NCBI GenBank assembly: GCA_003220345.1
Contig: QHSC01000092.1
Span: 1 to 64,000 of the forward strand
Length of the DNA: 64,000 nucleotides
Reading direction: 5' to 3'
From: Candidatus Rokuibacteriota bacterium
GTDB lineage: Bacteria > Methylomirabilota > Methylomirabilia > Rokubacteriales > CSP1-6
Position 1 is the first letter of the stretch, and every line of letters begins with the position of its first letter. This document shows, in pieces, positions 19,548 to 27,898 of this stretch. The notes under the pieces were generated by a model, which did no database searches, was not told where the DNA came from, and was given only the letters and a program-made list of their open reading frames with translations. Position numbers and translations under genes: made by a program.

Positions 19548-20345
19548 TTACGCTCCCATCTCGACCGCGCGGATGGACTCGATGCGGATTTCCTCGGTGA
19601 GGCGTGCCTTGTACGCGGAGAACTCCGGGGTGGTCTTGACCGTGTAGTGACGCGGGTGAGACAGGTCGATGGCGATGTCGCTCTTGATCCGCCCCGGGCG
19701 GGCGGTCATGACGGCCACCCGGTTGCCGATGAAGATGGCCTCGTCGATGTCGTGGGTCACGAAGAGGACGGTCTTGCGGTCCGCTTCCCAGATCCCGAGC
19801 AACAGCTCCTGCATCAGCGCGCGCGTCTGGTTGTCGAGAGCGCCGAAGGGCTCGTCGAGCAGGAGCACCTTCGGATCGTTGGCGAGGGCCCGGGCCAGCG
19901 CGGTCCGCTGCTGCATTCCGCCCGACAGCATCCGCGGATAGTGGTGCTCGAAGCCGCCCAGGCCCACCCGCTCGATGTAGTGCGCGATGATGCGCCGGCG
20001 CTCGGCGGGGGCCGTGCCCTTCTCGCGCAGACCGAACCCGATGTTCTCCGCGACGGTGAGCCAGGGGAAGAGCGTGTAGGACTGGAAGACCATGCCGCGC
20101 TCGGCGCCCGGCCCGGTCACGGGCTCGCCATCGAGGAGCACGCGGCCCGTGGTGGGGCGGTCGAGTCCGGCCACGATGCGCAAGAGCGTCGACTTGCCGC
20201 AACCGGAAGGGCCGAGCAGGCAGATGAAGTCGTTGTCGGCGATGCGGAGGGAGGTCGGCTCGATGGCCCGGGTGGGCGGTCCTCCGCGCACACCGGGAAA
20301 GGTGCGGCCCACCTCTTCGATGGCGAGAGTGGGCACGCTGCCCAC
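19548..20345 (-). CDS. SsuB/TauB-like ABC transporter ATPase
   Basis: 265 residues. Walker A GPSGCGKST, Q-loop in MVFQSYTLFPWLTV, signature LSGGMQQRTALARAL, Walker B VLLLDEPFGALD and the switch His in THDIDEA are all present. The AxxLGAFE-free, TauB/SsuB-type C-terminus binds no sensor domain. It powers import of nitrate/sulfonate/taurine-type or other small organic ligands with the permease and binding protein that follow upstream on the strand. The ORF track begins at 21044 within the permease gene; GTG 20345 (or GTG 20363, overlapping the permease stop) is where the ATPase homology begins. Confidence 0.88.
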   Translation of the reverse strand: MGSVPTLAIEEVGRTFPGVRGGPPTRAIEPTSLRIADNDFICLLGPSGCGKSTLLRIVAGLDRPTTGRVLLDGEPVTGPGAERGMVFQSYTLFPWLTVAENIGFGLREKGTAPAERRRIIAHYIERVGLGGFEHHYPRMLSGGMQQRTALARALANDPKVLLLDEPFGALDNQTRALMQELLLGIWEADRKTVLFVTHDIDEAIFIGNRVAVMTARPGRIKSDIAIDLSHPRHYTVKTTPEFSAYKARLTEEIRIESIRAVEMGA

Positions 20346-20347
20346 GC

Positions 20348-21121
20348 TCAGGCGAGGCTCCACGGAAAAAGCCGCTGGTTCAGCGTCTTGAACAGGTAGT
20401 CCGAGACGAGCCCGATCACGCCGATGACCACGATGCCGAAGATGATCTGGCCCGTGTCGAGCAGGGCCTGGCTGTCCGTGATCATGTGTCCGATCCCGCT
20501 GGAGGCCCCGATCAGCTCGGCCACGATGACGTACGTCCACGCCCAGCCGAGTACCAGACGCAGCGACTCGGCGATGTCCGGCGCGCTCGAGGGCAGGAGC
20601 ACGCGCCGGACGATGCCGCCCGCGCTCGCCCCCAGGGTGTAGGCAGCCTCGACGAGGTCTCGCCGGGTCGAGCCCACGATGACGGCGACCATGAGCACGA
20701 TCTGAAAGAACGAGCCGATGAAGATGACGGCGAGCTTTTCCTTCTCGCCGATGCCCGCCCACAGGATGAGAAGGGGGATGAAGCCCGAGGCAGGCAGGTA
20801 GCGCGCGAAGGAGATGAAGGGCTCGAAGAAGGCCTCGATCGGCTTGTAGGCGCCCATCGCCGCGCCCAGGGGCACCCCGATGACGGCGGCGATGACGAAG
20901 CCCCCGACCACGCGCCAGATGGTGACGCCGATGTCGACATAGAAGCCGTGGAGGACGAGGAGCCGCCAGCCCGAGACGACCATGGTGATCGGGTCGGCCA
21001 GGAACGTCCGGTTGACGAAGCCGCCGAGGGTGGCCACGCCCCACCCGAGGAAGAAGAGCGCGAAGAAGGCGAGGCCGAGGGTGATCTTGGCCGCGCGCGA
21101 GACGGGAACGAGCGGCGTCAG
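20348..21121 (-). CDS. SsuC/TauC-like ABC transporter permease
   Basis: 257 residues from CTG 21121, about six membrane helices. The EAA loop is EAAYTLGASAGGIVRRVLLPSSAPDI, the coupling helix contacting the ATPase. The ORF-track start, GTG 21037, would cut the first helix (KITLGLAFFALFFLGWGVA), which this family has. The frame between the upstream stop (about 21163) and 21037 holds no ATG, GTG or TTG, only one CTG, at 21121; a sequencing error is the other explanation. C-terminal side overlaps or abuts the ATPase gene. Confidence 0.82.
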   Translation of the reverse strand: MTPLVPVSRAAKITLGLAFFALFFLGWGVATLGGFVNRTFLADPITMVVSGWRLLVLHGFYVDIGVTIWRVVGGFVIAAVIGVPLGAAMGAYKPIEAFFEPFISFARYLPASGFIPLLILWAGIGEKEKLAVIFIGSFFQIVLMVAVIVGSTRRDLVEAAYTLGASAGGIVRRVLLPSSAPDIAESLRLVLGWAWTYVIVAELIGASSGIGHMITDSQALLDTGQIIFGIVVIGVIGLVSDYLFKTLNQRLFPWSLA

Positions 21122-21140
21122 CGTAGGGCCCGCCGGCCGC

Positions 21141-22091
21141 TCACTTGATGAAGCGCGTGTCTATGGTGGAGGCGACGTCCGGTTGCGTCTTGATGATGCC
21201 GAGCTCGAGGAGCAGGTCGGTGGCCTCCTTGCTGAAGGCCTGGATCTCTCCCGCAAAGAACTTGCGGTTCGCCTCGCGATTCTGCCAGCGGAGATACGAC
21301 TGCGACTTCTCGAACTGCTCGCCCGTCTGCTTGACCACGGCGCCCATGATCTCGAAGCTCTTCTTCGGCTCGCGCCCGATCAGCTCGACGGCCTCGAAGT
21401 AGCTGTCCACCATGCCCTGGACCAGCTTGGGGCTCTCCTGGATGAACTTCGGCGTGCAGCCGAAGGTGTCCATCACCATCGGATAGTCGAGGGTGGTCGC
21501 GATGATCTTGCCCGCCTCCGGCTTGTCCCGCACGCCGGAGAGATACGGCTCATAGGTCATGGCCGCGTCGTTCTGCCCCGCGATGAAGGCCTGGGCGGCG
21601 GGGCCGGGCTCGAGGGTGGCGATGGTCACGTCCTTCACGGAGAGCCCGTTCTTCTTGAGCATCCAGGCGAGCGTGAAGTAGGGGGCCGTCCCCGGGGCCG
21701 AGGCCGCCACGGTCTTGCCCTTGAGGTCCGCGATCCTGGCGATGTTGTTCCGGACCACCATGCCGTCCGCCCCGTACGACTTGTCGAGCTGGACGACCTG
21801 CCGGGTGGCCACGCCGTTGGCGTTCCAGAGGATCCACGTCTCCACCGTGGTCGCCGCGCACTGCACGTCGCCCGAGGCAATGGCCAGATGCCGGTCCTTC
21901 TGCGGGATGAACTTGATGGTGACGTCGACGCCGTTCTTCTTGAAGATGCCCGTCTTCTCCGCGAGGGACAGCGGGGCGAAGCCCGTCCACCCACTCATGG
22001 CCACGGTGACCTTGGGCAGATCTTGAGCGGGGGCGACGGCGATGGCCGAGACGGCGAGGAGACCGGCAATGAGGCTCGTGACGGCGCGCAT
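21141..22091 (-). CDS. SsuA/NMT1-like ABC substrate-binding protein
   Basis: 316 residues with a signal peptide (MRAVTSLIAGLLAVSAIAVAPAQ, cleavage near 23-25) and the NMT1/THI5-type binding fold: GWTGFAPLSLAEKTGIFKKNGV, DGMVVRNN, and ADLKGKTVAASAPGTAPYF. It binds the ligand in the periplasm and delivers it to the permease encoded 19 nt downstream. ATG 22091 is chosen because AGGAGGG lies 6 nt upstream; the ORF-track start adds 23 non-signal residues. Nitrate, sulfonate, taurine and pyrimidine binders share this fold, so the ligand is open. Confidence 0.87.
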   Translation of the reverse strand: MRAVTSLIAGLLAVSAIAVAPAQDLPKVTVAMSGWTGFAPLSLAEKTGIFKKNGVDVTIKFIPQKDRHLAIASGDVQCAATTVETWILWNANGVATRQVVQLDKSYGADGMVVRNNIARIADLKGKTVAASAPGTAPYFTLAWMLKKNGLSVKDVTIATLEPGPAAQAFIAGQNDAAMTYEPYLSGVRDKPEAGKIIATTLDYPMVMDTFGCTPKFIQESPKLVQGMVDSYFEAVELIGREPKKSFEIMGAVVKQTGEQFEKSQSYLRWQNREANRKFFAGEIQAFSKEATDLLLELGIIKTQPDVASTIDTRFIK

Positions 22092-22205
22092 GGGCATCCC
22101 TCCTGAGCGATTCATGAGCACTGAGGCGCCGATCCGGCCCGACATACCTGAGCCGTTCACGGCGCCCAGAGAATACTACACGCGCCACAAGTGGAGGAGC
22201 GGGAG

Positions 22206-22550
22206 CTAGCTGGTCTGCCTGGTCATGCGGAAGCGAAGGTGAGGATTGCCGGGATTGATCATCATGCCTTCTATGGCAGCGCCCGCCCGTCGCCCCCAGA
22301 GAACCACCTGACATGCCGAAGCTTCCTCGCCCCAGGGCGTGACGCGGCAACCGTTGGCCGGCGTCATCTCCACGCCGTCGCAGAGAAGCGTTCGGTCTCT
22401 CACCGTATAGCGGCCCGAGTAGCGGTAGAGCGCATCGCTGCCCGAGAGACAGCGCTCGTCGTCGAGAATGACCACGCCCTGGTTCCTGTCTCCAGTCCAC
22501 GTCAGGTAATCGATCGTCCACGTGCCCTGCCAGTCGCCTGTCTTCGACAT
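22206..22550 (-). CDS. Small GrlR-like protein
   Basis: 114 residues, mainly beta-strand: GTWTIDYLTWTGDRNQGVVILDDERCLSGSDALYRYSGRYTV. This order (GxW...GxGVVxxxxGxxxGGDxxYxYxGxY) is what I recall of GrlR-type calycin folds, first named for a negative regulator of type III secretion but widespread as small proteins of unknown role. AAAGGAG precedes the ATG by 9 nt. It stands alone between the SsuA-like gene and a divergent SDR; no secretion genes are in the window, so a secretion role should not be assumed. Confidence 0.5.
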   Translation of the reverse strand: MSKTGDWQGTWTIDYLTWTGDRNQGVVILDDERCLSGSDALYRYSGRYTVRDRTLLCDGVEMTPANGCRVTPWGEEASACQVVLWGRRAGAAIEGMMINPGNPHLRFRMTRQTS

Positions 22551-22776
22551 GACCTTGGCTCCTTTCTGGCCTACCGGATCCTCTTAGCTAACATACAACA
22601 TCTTGTGGGGCATCCGTCAAGAGAACCCTACTGATTGTACCGGAAGGGAGACAGGCTCGGGGCCGAGCCACGGGCACCAGGTGCGGCGTAGCTGAACCGC
22701 CGTCGGCCGGCCAAGCCGTCGCCGCTCGCGTACACTCCCCGGGGAGGCGTTCGCCCGGTCGGGCTCCGCCGACATC

Positions 22777-22812
22777 GACATCCAACAGGACATCCAACAG
22801 AACATCCAACAG
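22777..22812. repeat. 12-bp tandem repeat in the leader of the SDR gene
   Basis: GACATCCAACAG is repeated at 22777 and 22789 and as AACATCCAACAG at 22801, flanked by partial units GACATC (22771) and GACAACAG (22813-22820). The ribosome-binding GGGGGGAGG follows at once, then the ATG at 22835. The rest of the 284-nt gap between 22551 and 22834 shows nothing I can name. Confidence 0.9.
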
Positions 22813-22834
22813 GACAACAGGGGGGAGGTTTCGC

Positions 22835-23617
22835 ATGGGCTTGCTCGAGGGAAAGGTTGCCATCGTCACGGGAGCGTCCAAGGGCATCGGGCGCGTCATG
22901 AGCCTGCGCTTCGCGCGGGAGGGGGCGCGCGTGGTCTGCACCGCCCGCTCGGCCGATCTCGTCAAGGAGACGGCGGCGCAGGTGGGCGCGGCGGGAGGCA
23001 AGGCCATCGCGGTGATGGGCGACGCCGCTGTCGAGGAGGACGTGCGCCGCCTCGTCGCCGAGAGCCTCAAGGCCTTCGGGAAGATCGACGTCCTGGTCAA
23101 CAATGCGGGCGACGGCGGAGTCACCAAGCCCGTCCAGGACTATTCGATGGAGGACTGGCGCTACACCATCGATTCCTGTCTCACCAGCTCCTACCTCTGC
23201 ACCCGTTTCGTGGTCCCGGAGATGATCAAGGCGGGCGGCGGCGCCATCGTCAATATCTCCTCGGGGGCGGGCCGTCGCGGGCTTCCCTATCGGATCGGCT
23301 ACTGCTCGGCCAAGGCGGGGCAGGTGGGCATGACGTACGGCATGGCCCTCGAGCTGGCGCCTCACGGCATTCGCGTCAACTGCGTCGCCCCGGGCGCCGT
23401 GGATGGCGATCGCATCGACCGGGTCATCGCCGGCCAGGCCTCGGTCAAGGGGATCTCCGTGGAAGCCCAGCGAAAGGCGATGATCGAGCGCATGCCGCTC
23501 AAGCGGTTCGTGACGGCCGAGGACATCGTCGACGCCACGCTGTTTCTGGCCAGCGACATGGCGCGGAGCGTCTCGGGCCAGGTCGTCGCCGTCAATGCGG
23601 GCGAGCCCGCGGGCTGA
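22835..23617 (+). CDS. SDR family NAD(P)-dependent oxidoreductase
   Basis: 260 residues of the classical short-chain dehydrogenase family: TGASKGIG cofactor motif (about 12-19), NNAG at strand 4, catalytic Ser in NISSGAG, and the YCSAK pair (Tyr and Lys). C-terminal SGQVVAVNAG closes the fold. It oxidises or reduces a hydroxyl/keto group in the cytosol; FabG-like, but the substrate is undefined. A strong GGGGGGAGG site lies 7 nt before the ATG. It is monocistronic, convergent with the DUF1992 gene (10 nt apart). Confidence 0.88.
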   Translation: MGLLEGKVAIVTGASKGIGRVMSLRFAREGARVVCTARSADLVKETAAQVGAAGGKAIAVMGDAAVEEDVRRLVAESLKAFGKIDVLVNNAGDGGVTKPVQDYSMEDWRYTIDSCLTSSYLCTRFVVPEMIKAGGGAIVNISSGAGRRGLPYRIGYCSAKAGQVGMTYGMALELAPHGIRVNCVAPGAVDGDRIDRVIAGQASVKGISVEAQRKAMIERMPLKRFVTAEDIVDATLFLASDMARSVSGQVVAVNAGEPAG

Positions 23618-23627
23618 AGGAGCGCGC

Positions 23628-24044
23628 CTAGCTGGAGGCGCGTTCGATCGGCGAGCGGGCGCGCCACTCCGCCACGACGGCCTCGACATCCAGAGGGCCC
23701 AGGCGAGAGGGAGGCCCTTCGGCGCCTCGCGAGTTCACCTTTGCGATCTCGGCGTTGAGGGCCTGCAGCCGCCGCCTGACCTCGGCTTCATCACGTAGCC
23801 GCGGGAGCGCCGCCAGCTCGGTTTCGACCTTGCGCAGAAGCTGGAGCGTCGCGGGCAACGCCGATATCTGTTCTCTCTGCATGAGCTTCTTCTGCCACCA
23901 CAGGGGGTCATAGGGCGCCGTGAGATCGGGCAATGGCTTGCCCGCCCCGGGAAGGTGATCGAATTCGCCCTCTTCCTGGCCGCGCTGAATCTGCTGCTCG
24001 ATCCAGGACTCCCACGAGGTGCCCGGAGGCTTGCGCTCGGTCAT
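23628..24044 (-). CDS. DUF1992 (DnaJ homologue subfamily C member 28-like) protein
   Basis: 138 residues. The N-terminal DUF1992 signature is clear: SWIEQQIQRGQEEGEFDHLP followed by GAGKPLPD and the WWQKKLMQRE segment. The remainder is helical, with LRRKVETE-type and NAEIAKVNSRG helices. The family is widespread (YhdN in E. coli) and of unknown function. ATG at 24044; a 31-nt gap separates it from the upstream dehydrogenase gene on the same strand, so co-transcription is likely. Confidence 0.85.
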   Translation of the reverse strand: MTERKPPGTSWESWIEQQIQRGQEEGEFDHLPGAGKPLPDLTAPYDPLWWQKKLMQREQISALPATLQLLRKVETELAALPRLRDEAEVRRRLQALNAEIAKVNSRGAEGPPSRLGPLDVEAVVAEWRARSPIERASS

Positions 24045-24075
24045 GACCCTCGTCTCCCCTTTCAGGATAGCAGAT

Positions 24076-24966
24076 TCATTCCTTCTTGCTCGGGGGGAGG
24101 CCGGAAAGATTCGCCAGCGCGTCGAACATCACCGCGAAGTCGTACTGAGCGAGTCCGAGCCCACGCGCCATGTTGAGGACCTCGTGGGTGAGGGTGGTCG
24201 AGGGCATGGTCACGCCGAAGGTGTGGGCGAGGTCGAGAGCCAGACGCAGGTCCTTCTGCATCATGTCGACGTCGAAGAGCGCCTCCGCGGGCATCCGGAG
24301 AACGAAGGGGCCGCGGTACTTGACCATGGGCGAGGCGACCACGCTCTTCATGAGCGCCTCCACGGCCCGCTCGCGTGTGACGCCGGCCTTCTCGGCGAGG
24401 AGCACGGCCTCCGAGAACGCGAGCATCTGGACGGCGAGGCCCAGATTGACGGCGATCTTCATGGTCACGGCGAGGCCCAGCGGTCCCACGTGGGTGATGG
24501 TGGGGCCGATGGCGAGCAGATACGGACGCACGCGCTCGAGAACGGCGGGATCGCCACCGACCACGAAGGCGAGCTGGCCGGCTTCCAGCGTGATGGGGCT
24601 GCCCGATACGGGTGCGTCGAGCATGGCCGCCCCCCGCGCGGCGACCTCGCCCCCGAGCCGGCGCGTCACGTCGGGGCTGACCGTGCTCATCTCGACGTAG
24701 GTCTTGCCCGGTCCGAGGCCGGCCAGGATCCCGTCGGGTCCGCCCGTCACGGCCTCGAGGGCCGCGGAGTCGGTGACCATGGTGAAGATCGCATCCGCCT
24801 GCTCGGCCACGTCGCGTGGCGATTTCGCCAGACGCATGCCCGCATCCACCAGCCCCTGGGCCTTGGCGGCGGTGCGGTTGTAGCCCACGAGCGGGAAACG
24901 GGCGTCGAGCAGGCGCTTCGCCATGCGTCCGCCCATGGCGCCCAGACCGACGAAGCCAGGGGTCAC
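24076..24966 (-). CDS. 3-hydroxyisobutyrate dehydrogenase-like NAD(P)-dependent reductase
   Basis: 296 residues of the beta-hydroxyacid dehydrogenase family. Dinucleotide site GFVGLGAMGGRMAKRLL at the N-terminus, substrate motif DAPVSGSPITLEAGQL, and the catalytic Lys in AVTMKIAVNLGLA. It reversibly oxidises a beta-hydroxyacid to the semialdehyde, or reduces an aldehyde such as glyoxylate or succinic semialdehyde. GTG 24966 is chosen: it sits in a GTGA overlap with the RidA-like gene and starts directly before the Rossmann strand; the ORF-track extension runs antiparallel to nothing conserved. Confidence 0.87.
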   Translation of the reverse strand: MTPGFVGLGAMGGRMAKRLLDARFPLVGYNRTAAKAQGLVDAGMRLAKSPRDVAEQADAIFTMVTDSAALEAVTGGPDGILAGLGPGKTYVEMSTVSPDVTRRLGGEVAARGAAMLDAPVSGSPITLEAGQLAFVVGGDPAVLERVRPYLLAIGPTITHVGPLGLAVTMKIAVNLGLAVQMLAFSEAVLLAEKAGVTRERAVEALMKSVVASPMVKYRGPFVLRMPAEALFDVDMMQKDLRLALDLAHTFGVTMPSTTLTHEVLNMARGLGLAQYDFAVMFDALANLSGLPPSKKE

Positions 24967-25454
24967 CGCCGGCGTCCTCTTGGCGCGCGCCGGGCAAGGC
25001 GGCGCGGGCGAGCCTTCTCGGGGGCCGCCGAGTCGGCGACGGCGATGGCGCTGATCTCGATCTTGCAGTTGCGATGCGTGGCGAGCCTCGAGACTTCCAC
25101 CGTGGTCGTGGTGGGGAGGTGCCCGGCGAGATAGTCGGCCCACACCCGGTTCAGATCGTCCTGCTCGCTCAAGTCCGTGAGATAGCGCGTGGCGGACACC
25201 AGGTCGTCCAGCGTGCAGCCGGCCGCTGAGAGCGTCTTCTTGAGGTTCTCCATGGCGAGCACGGCCTGCTCGCGCATGGTCTGGGGCAGGGCGAATTCCT
25301 CTTCGCGATGCGGGTGGCTGTGGTAGACGGGCGCCGCGGTGACGCCCGAGAGGAAGACCAGGCTGCCGCGGCGGACGAGCAAGGCGGGGGCATAGGGCAT
25401 CGTCACGTCCCGCCGGCGGTCGGCATGGTGCACGGAGCGCACGTCTTTTGCCAT
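24963..25454 (-). CDS. RidA/YjgF-family protein without the canonical Arg
   Basis: 163 residues. The Rid fold is visible in LVFLSGVTAAPVY, TMREQAVLAMENLKKTLSAAGCTLDDLV and VEVSRLATHRNCKIEISAIAVA. The Arg that defines 2-imino-acid deaminases (P-A-R-x3-V-x3-L) is replaced: PTTTTVEVSRL. It is thus more likely one of the non-deaminase Rid subfamilies with another hydrolytic or binding role. The basic tail (PRRLARRAPRGRRR) is unusual. ATG 25454 preferred over the track's GTG 25487. Coupled by GTGA to the dehydrogenase gene. Confidence 0.8.
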   Translation of the reverse strand: MAKDVRSVHHADRRRDVTMPYAPALLVRRGSLVFLSGVTAAPVYHSHPHREEEFALPQTMREQAVLAMENLKKTLSAAGCTLDDLVSATRYLTDLSEQDDLNRVWADYLAGHLPTTTTVEVSRLATHRNCKIEISAIAVADSAAPEKARPRRLARRAPRGRRR

Positions 25455-25514
25455 GACCCCGGCATGATTCCCGTTCCGCGGCGTCACGTCAAGCGATTCG
25501 GCGATCTGCCGGGA

Positions 25515-26219
25515 TCAGAGGCCGAGAAAAGCCTCCCGGACACGCGCGTTCGCCAGGAGCTCCCGTCCGGTGCCCGCCAGGACCACCCGGCCCGACTCGA
25601 GCACGAAGGCCCGGTGCGCCAGAGCCAGCGCGTGCTCGGTGTTCTGCTCGACGAGCAACACCGTGACGCCGGCGCGGTTGATGTCGCCGATGACCCGGAA
25701 CATCTCCTCGACCATGATGGGGGCGAGCCCGAGCGATGGCTCGTCGAGCATGAGAATGCGCGGACCGGCCATGAGGCCGCGGCCGATGGCGACCATCTGC
25801 TGCTCGCCTCCCGACAGCGTGCCCGCAAGCTGACGGCGGCGCTCGGCCAGCTTCGGGAAGATCGTGAAGACCTCCGCGAGCCGCCGAGGCCGTTGGGCCC
25901 GCGCTGTGCGCGGGTAGCCTCCGATCAGGAGGTTGTCGAGCACCGTCATCTCGGGGAAGAGCTTCCGCCCCTCCGGCACGTGCACCACACCGAGGTCCAC
26001 GATCTGGGCGGGCGAGAGGCCGTCCAGCCGGCGATCATCCAGAGATATCCGGCCGCCGGTGGGGAGCAGAAGACCCGAGAGGGTTTTCAGGGTCGTGGTC
26101 TTGCCGGCGCCGTTCGCGCCGACGACGGAGACGATCTCGCCGTCGGGGATGTCGAAGGTGACGCCCCACAGCGCCTGCATCTTGCCGTAGGCGACCTCGA
26201 GATCCTCCACGCGTAGCAT
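25515..26219 (-). CDS. livF: LivF-type branched-chain amino-acid ABC ATPase (system 1)
   Basis: 234 residues: A-loop Tyr in AYGKMQALWGV, Walker A GANGAGKTT, signature LSGGEQQMVAIGRGL, Walker B ILMLDEPSLGLAP and VVHVPEGRKLFPEMTVLDNL, all typical LivF. ATG 26219 follows the LivG stop by one base; the track start is inside livG. It is the last gene of livKHMGF system 1. Ligand is set by the binding protein and may be an amino acid, amide, urea-like or other compound. Confidence 0.93.
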   Translation of the reverse strand: MLRVEDLEVAYGKMQALWGVTFDIPDGEIVSVVGANGAGKTTTLKTLSGLLLPTGGRISLDDRRLDGLSPAQIVDLGVVHVPEGRKLFPEMTVLDNLLIGGYPRTARAQRPRRLAEVFTIFPKLAERRRQLAGTLSGGEQQMVAIGRGLMAGPRILMLDEPSLGLAPIMVEEMFRVIGDINRAGVTVLLVEQNTEHALALAHRAFVLESGRVVLAGTGRELLANARVREAFLGL

Positions 26220-26220
26220 G

Positions 26221-26940
26221 CTAGGCCACCCGCGTGCCCAGATAGGCGGCGATGACGTTGGGGTCCTGGACCACGCGGTCGGGCGGGCCATCCGCAATCT
26301 TCTCCCCGTGGTGGATCACGACCACGCGGTCGGAAATCCGCATGATGGCCTTCATCACGTGCTCAACGAGCACCACCGTCACGCCGTCGGCGCGAATCTG
26401 CTTGACGAGGACGGACGCCTCATCCACCTCGCGCGGGTTGAGGCCCCCCATGGGCTCGTCGAGCAGGAGCACCCTCGGACGGGTCGCGAGGGCGCGCGCG
26501 ACCTCGAGGCGCTTCTGCGCGCCGAGCGTGAGATCGGCGGCGGGGGCGTCCAGCCGGTCGCCGAGCCCCATGCGCTCGAGGAGCTGGCCGGCCAGCTCTT
26601 CGGCGCGTCTCCGTGTCGGCTCGTGAGTGAATGCCGCCAGGGTGACGTTCTCGCGCACGGAGAGCCGGGGGAACGGCTTGACCAGCTGGAAGGTGCGGGC
26701 AATACCGCGCCGGATGACCGCGTGGGGGCGCAGGCCGACGATGCTCCGGCCCTCGAGGAAGATCTGGCCGGAGGTAGGGCGCAAGAACCCTGTGATCAAG
26801 TTGAACACCGTGGTCTTGCCGGCGCCATTGGGCCCGATGAGTCCGAGAATCTCGCCCGGCTCGACCGCGAAGGAGAACCGGTCGACGGCGCGGAGCCCCC
26901 CGAAGTCCCGGGTGAGATCGGAGACGGTCAGGAGCGCCAC
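26221..26940 (-). CDS. livG: LivG-type ABC ATPase (system 1)
   Basis: 239 residues: FGGLRAVDRFSFAVEPGEI with the aromatic A-loop, Walker A GPNGAGKTT, GIARTFQLVKPFPRLSVREN (Q-loop in the LivG form), signature in DLTLGAQKRLEVARAL, Walker B VLLLDEPMGGLNP and a C-terminal VVIHHGEKIADGPPDRVVQDPNVIAAYLG. The signature reads LTLGAQKR rather than LSYGQQRR, a mild deviation. GTG start. Lies 10 nt after the LivM gene. Confidence 0.93.
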   Translation of the reverse strand: MALLTVSDLTRDFGGLRAVDRFSFAVEPGEILGLIGPNGAGKTTVFNLITGFLRPTSGQIFLEGRSIVGLRPHAVIRRGIARTFQLVKPFPRLSVRENVTLAAFTHEPTRRRAEELAGQLLERMGLGDRLDAPAADLTLGAQKRLEVARALATRPRVLLLDEPMGGLNPREVDEASVLVKQIRADGVTVVLVEHVMKAIMRISDRVVVIHHGEKIADGPPDRVVQDPNVIAAYLGTRVA

Positions 26941-26950
26941 GGCCCGACCC

Positions 26951-27898
26951 TCACCGTTTCACCGCCCAGACGCGCCGCACGCCGCCCCATATCCCCTCGG
27001 GCAGGTAACGGATGGCCAGCATCATGAAGAGCCCGTAGAAGATCAGATGACCCACCTGGAAGCGCTCGCGAAACAACTCTCCGAGGGTCGTGAGGAAGAC
27101 CGCTCCGATCACGGGCCCGATCACGGTGGCGAGGCCACCCACCACCGCGATGAACACCATCTCCACCGAGAGGGCGATCGGAAAGACGGCGTCCGGGTCC
27201 ACGTAGCGGAAATACAATCCGTAGAACCCTCCCGCCAGCCCGGTGAAGAAGGCGGAGAGCGCGAGCGTCAGCACCTTGGCCCGCACCGTGTCGATGCCGA
27301 CCGACTCCGCGGCATCCTCGTCTTCCCGGATGGCGAGGAGATAGGCTCCCAGCCGTGCCCGGGACAGCCGCCAGGTCGCCAGCATGGCGAGCGCCGCCAG
27401 GGCGGCGATGATGAAGTAGAAGGGAGCCTTGCTTTCCCAGTCGAGCGCCCGACCTCCGAGCCTCACCGGGGGCAGGGCGGTGATCAGAAGCCCTACCGGG
27501 CCGTTCGTGAGCGCATCCCAGTTCAGCGCGATCAGTCTCACGATCTCCGCCACGGCCAGCGTGGAGAGCGAGAAGTAAGGCCCGCGCAGGCGGAAACAGA
27601 TCAGCCCGATGGGAAGCGAGACGAGCACGGCGGCGGCGCCGCCCAGGGCCATCCCGTACCAGGGCGCCAGACCGAGCCGGAGGTAGAGGATCATCGTCGC
27701 GTACGCGCCCACGCCGAAGAAGGTCGCGTGCCCGAAGGAGACCTGACCCGCGAAGCCGCCGAGGAGATTCCACGACACGCCGAGCAAGGTCCAGAGCAGC
27801 ACCGTGATGGCGAGGTGGAGGAGGAACTGATTCGACGTCAGGAAGGGCGGCGCCATCATCAGGACGGCGACAACGGCGACGGCGGCCGCGCGCCTCAT
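26951..27898 (-). CDS. livM: LivM-type ABC permease (system 1)
   Basis: 315 residues with about 9-10 membrane helices. LivM marks: WNLLGGFAGQVSFGHATFFGVGAYAT in the N-terminal half, FRLRGPYFSLSTLAVAEIVR, and the cytoplasmic coupling segment LLAIREDEDAAESVGID. ATG 27898 overlaps the livH stop as ATGA; the ORF-track start at 28594 is antisense-like read-through inside livH. Works as a heterodimer with LivH. Confidence 0.92.
   Translation of the reverse strand: MRRAAAVAVVAVLMMAPPFLTSNQFLLHLAITVLLWTLLGVSWNLLGGFAGQVSFGHATFFGVGAYATMILYLRLGLAPWYGMALGGAAAVLVSLPIGLICFRLRGPYFSLSTLAVAEIVRLIALNWDALTNGPVGLLITALPPVRLGGRALDWESKAPFYFIIAALAALAMLATWRLSRARLGAYLLAIREDEDAAESVGIDTVRAKVLTLALSAFFTGLAGGFYGLYFRYVDPDAVFPIALSVEMVFIAVVGGLATVIGPVIGAVFLTTLGELFRERFQVGHLIFYGLFMMLAIRYLPEGIWGGVRRVWAVKR

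Noticed and set aside
22206-22550. Evidence for a type III secretion system.
   Set aside because: Only a loose GrlR-like fold; no secretion, effector or chaperone gene in the window.
22777-22812. CRISPR or iteron (replication origin) repeat.
   Set aside because: 12-bp units without spacers, no rep or dnaA gene, and a ribosome-binding site immediately after.
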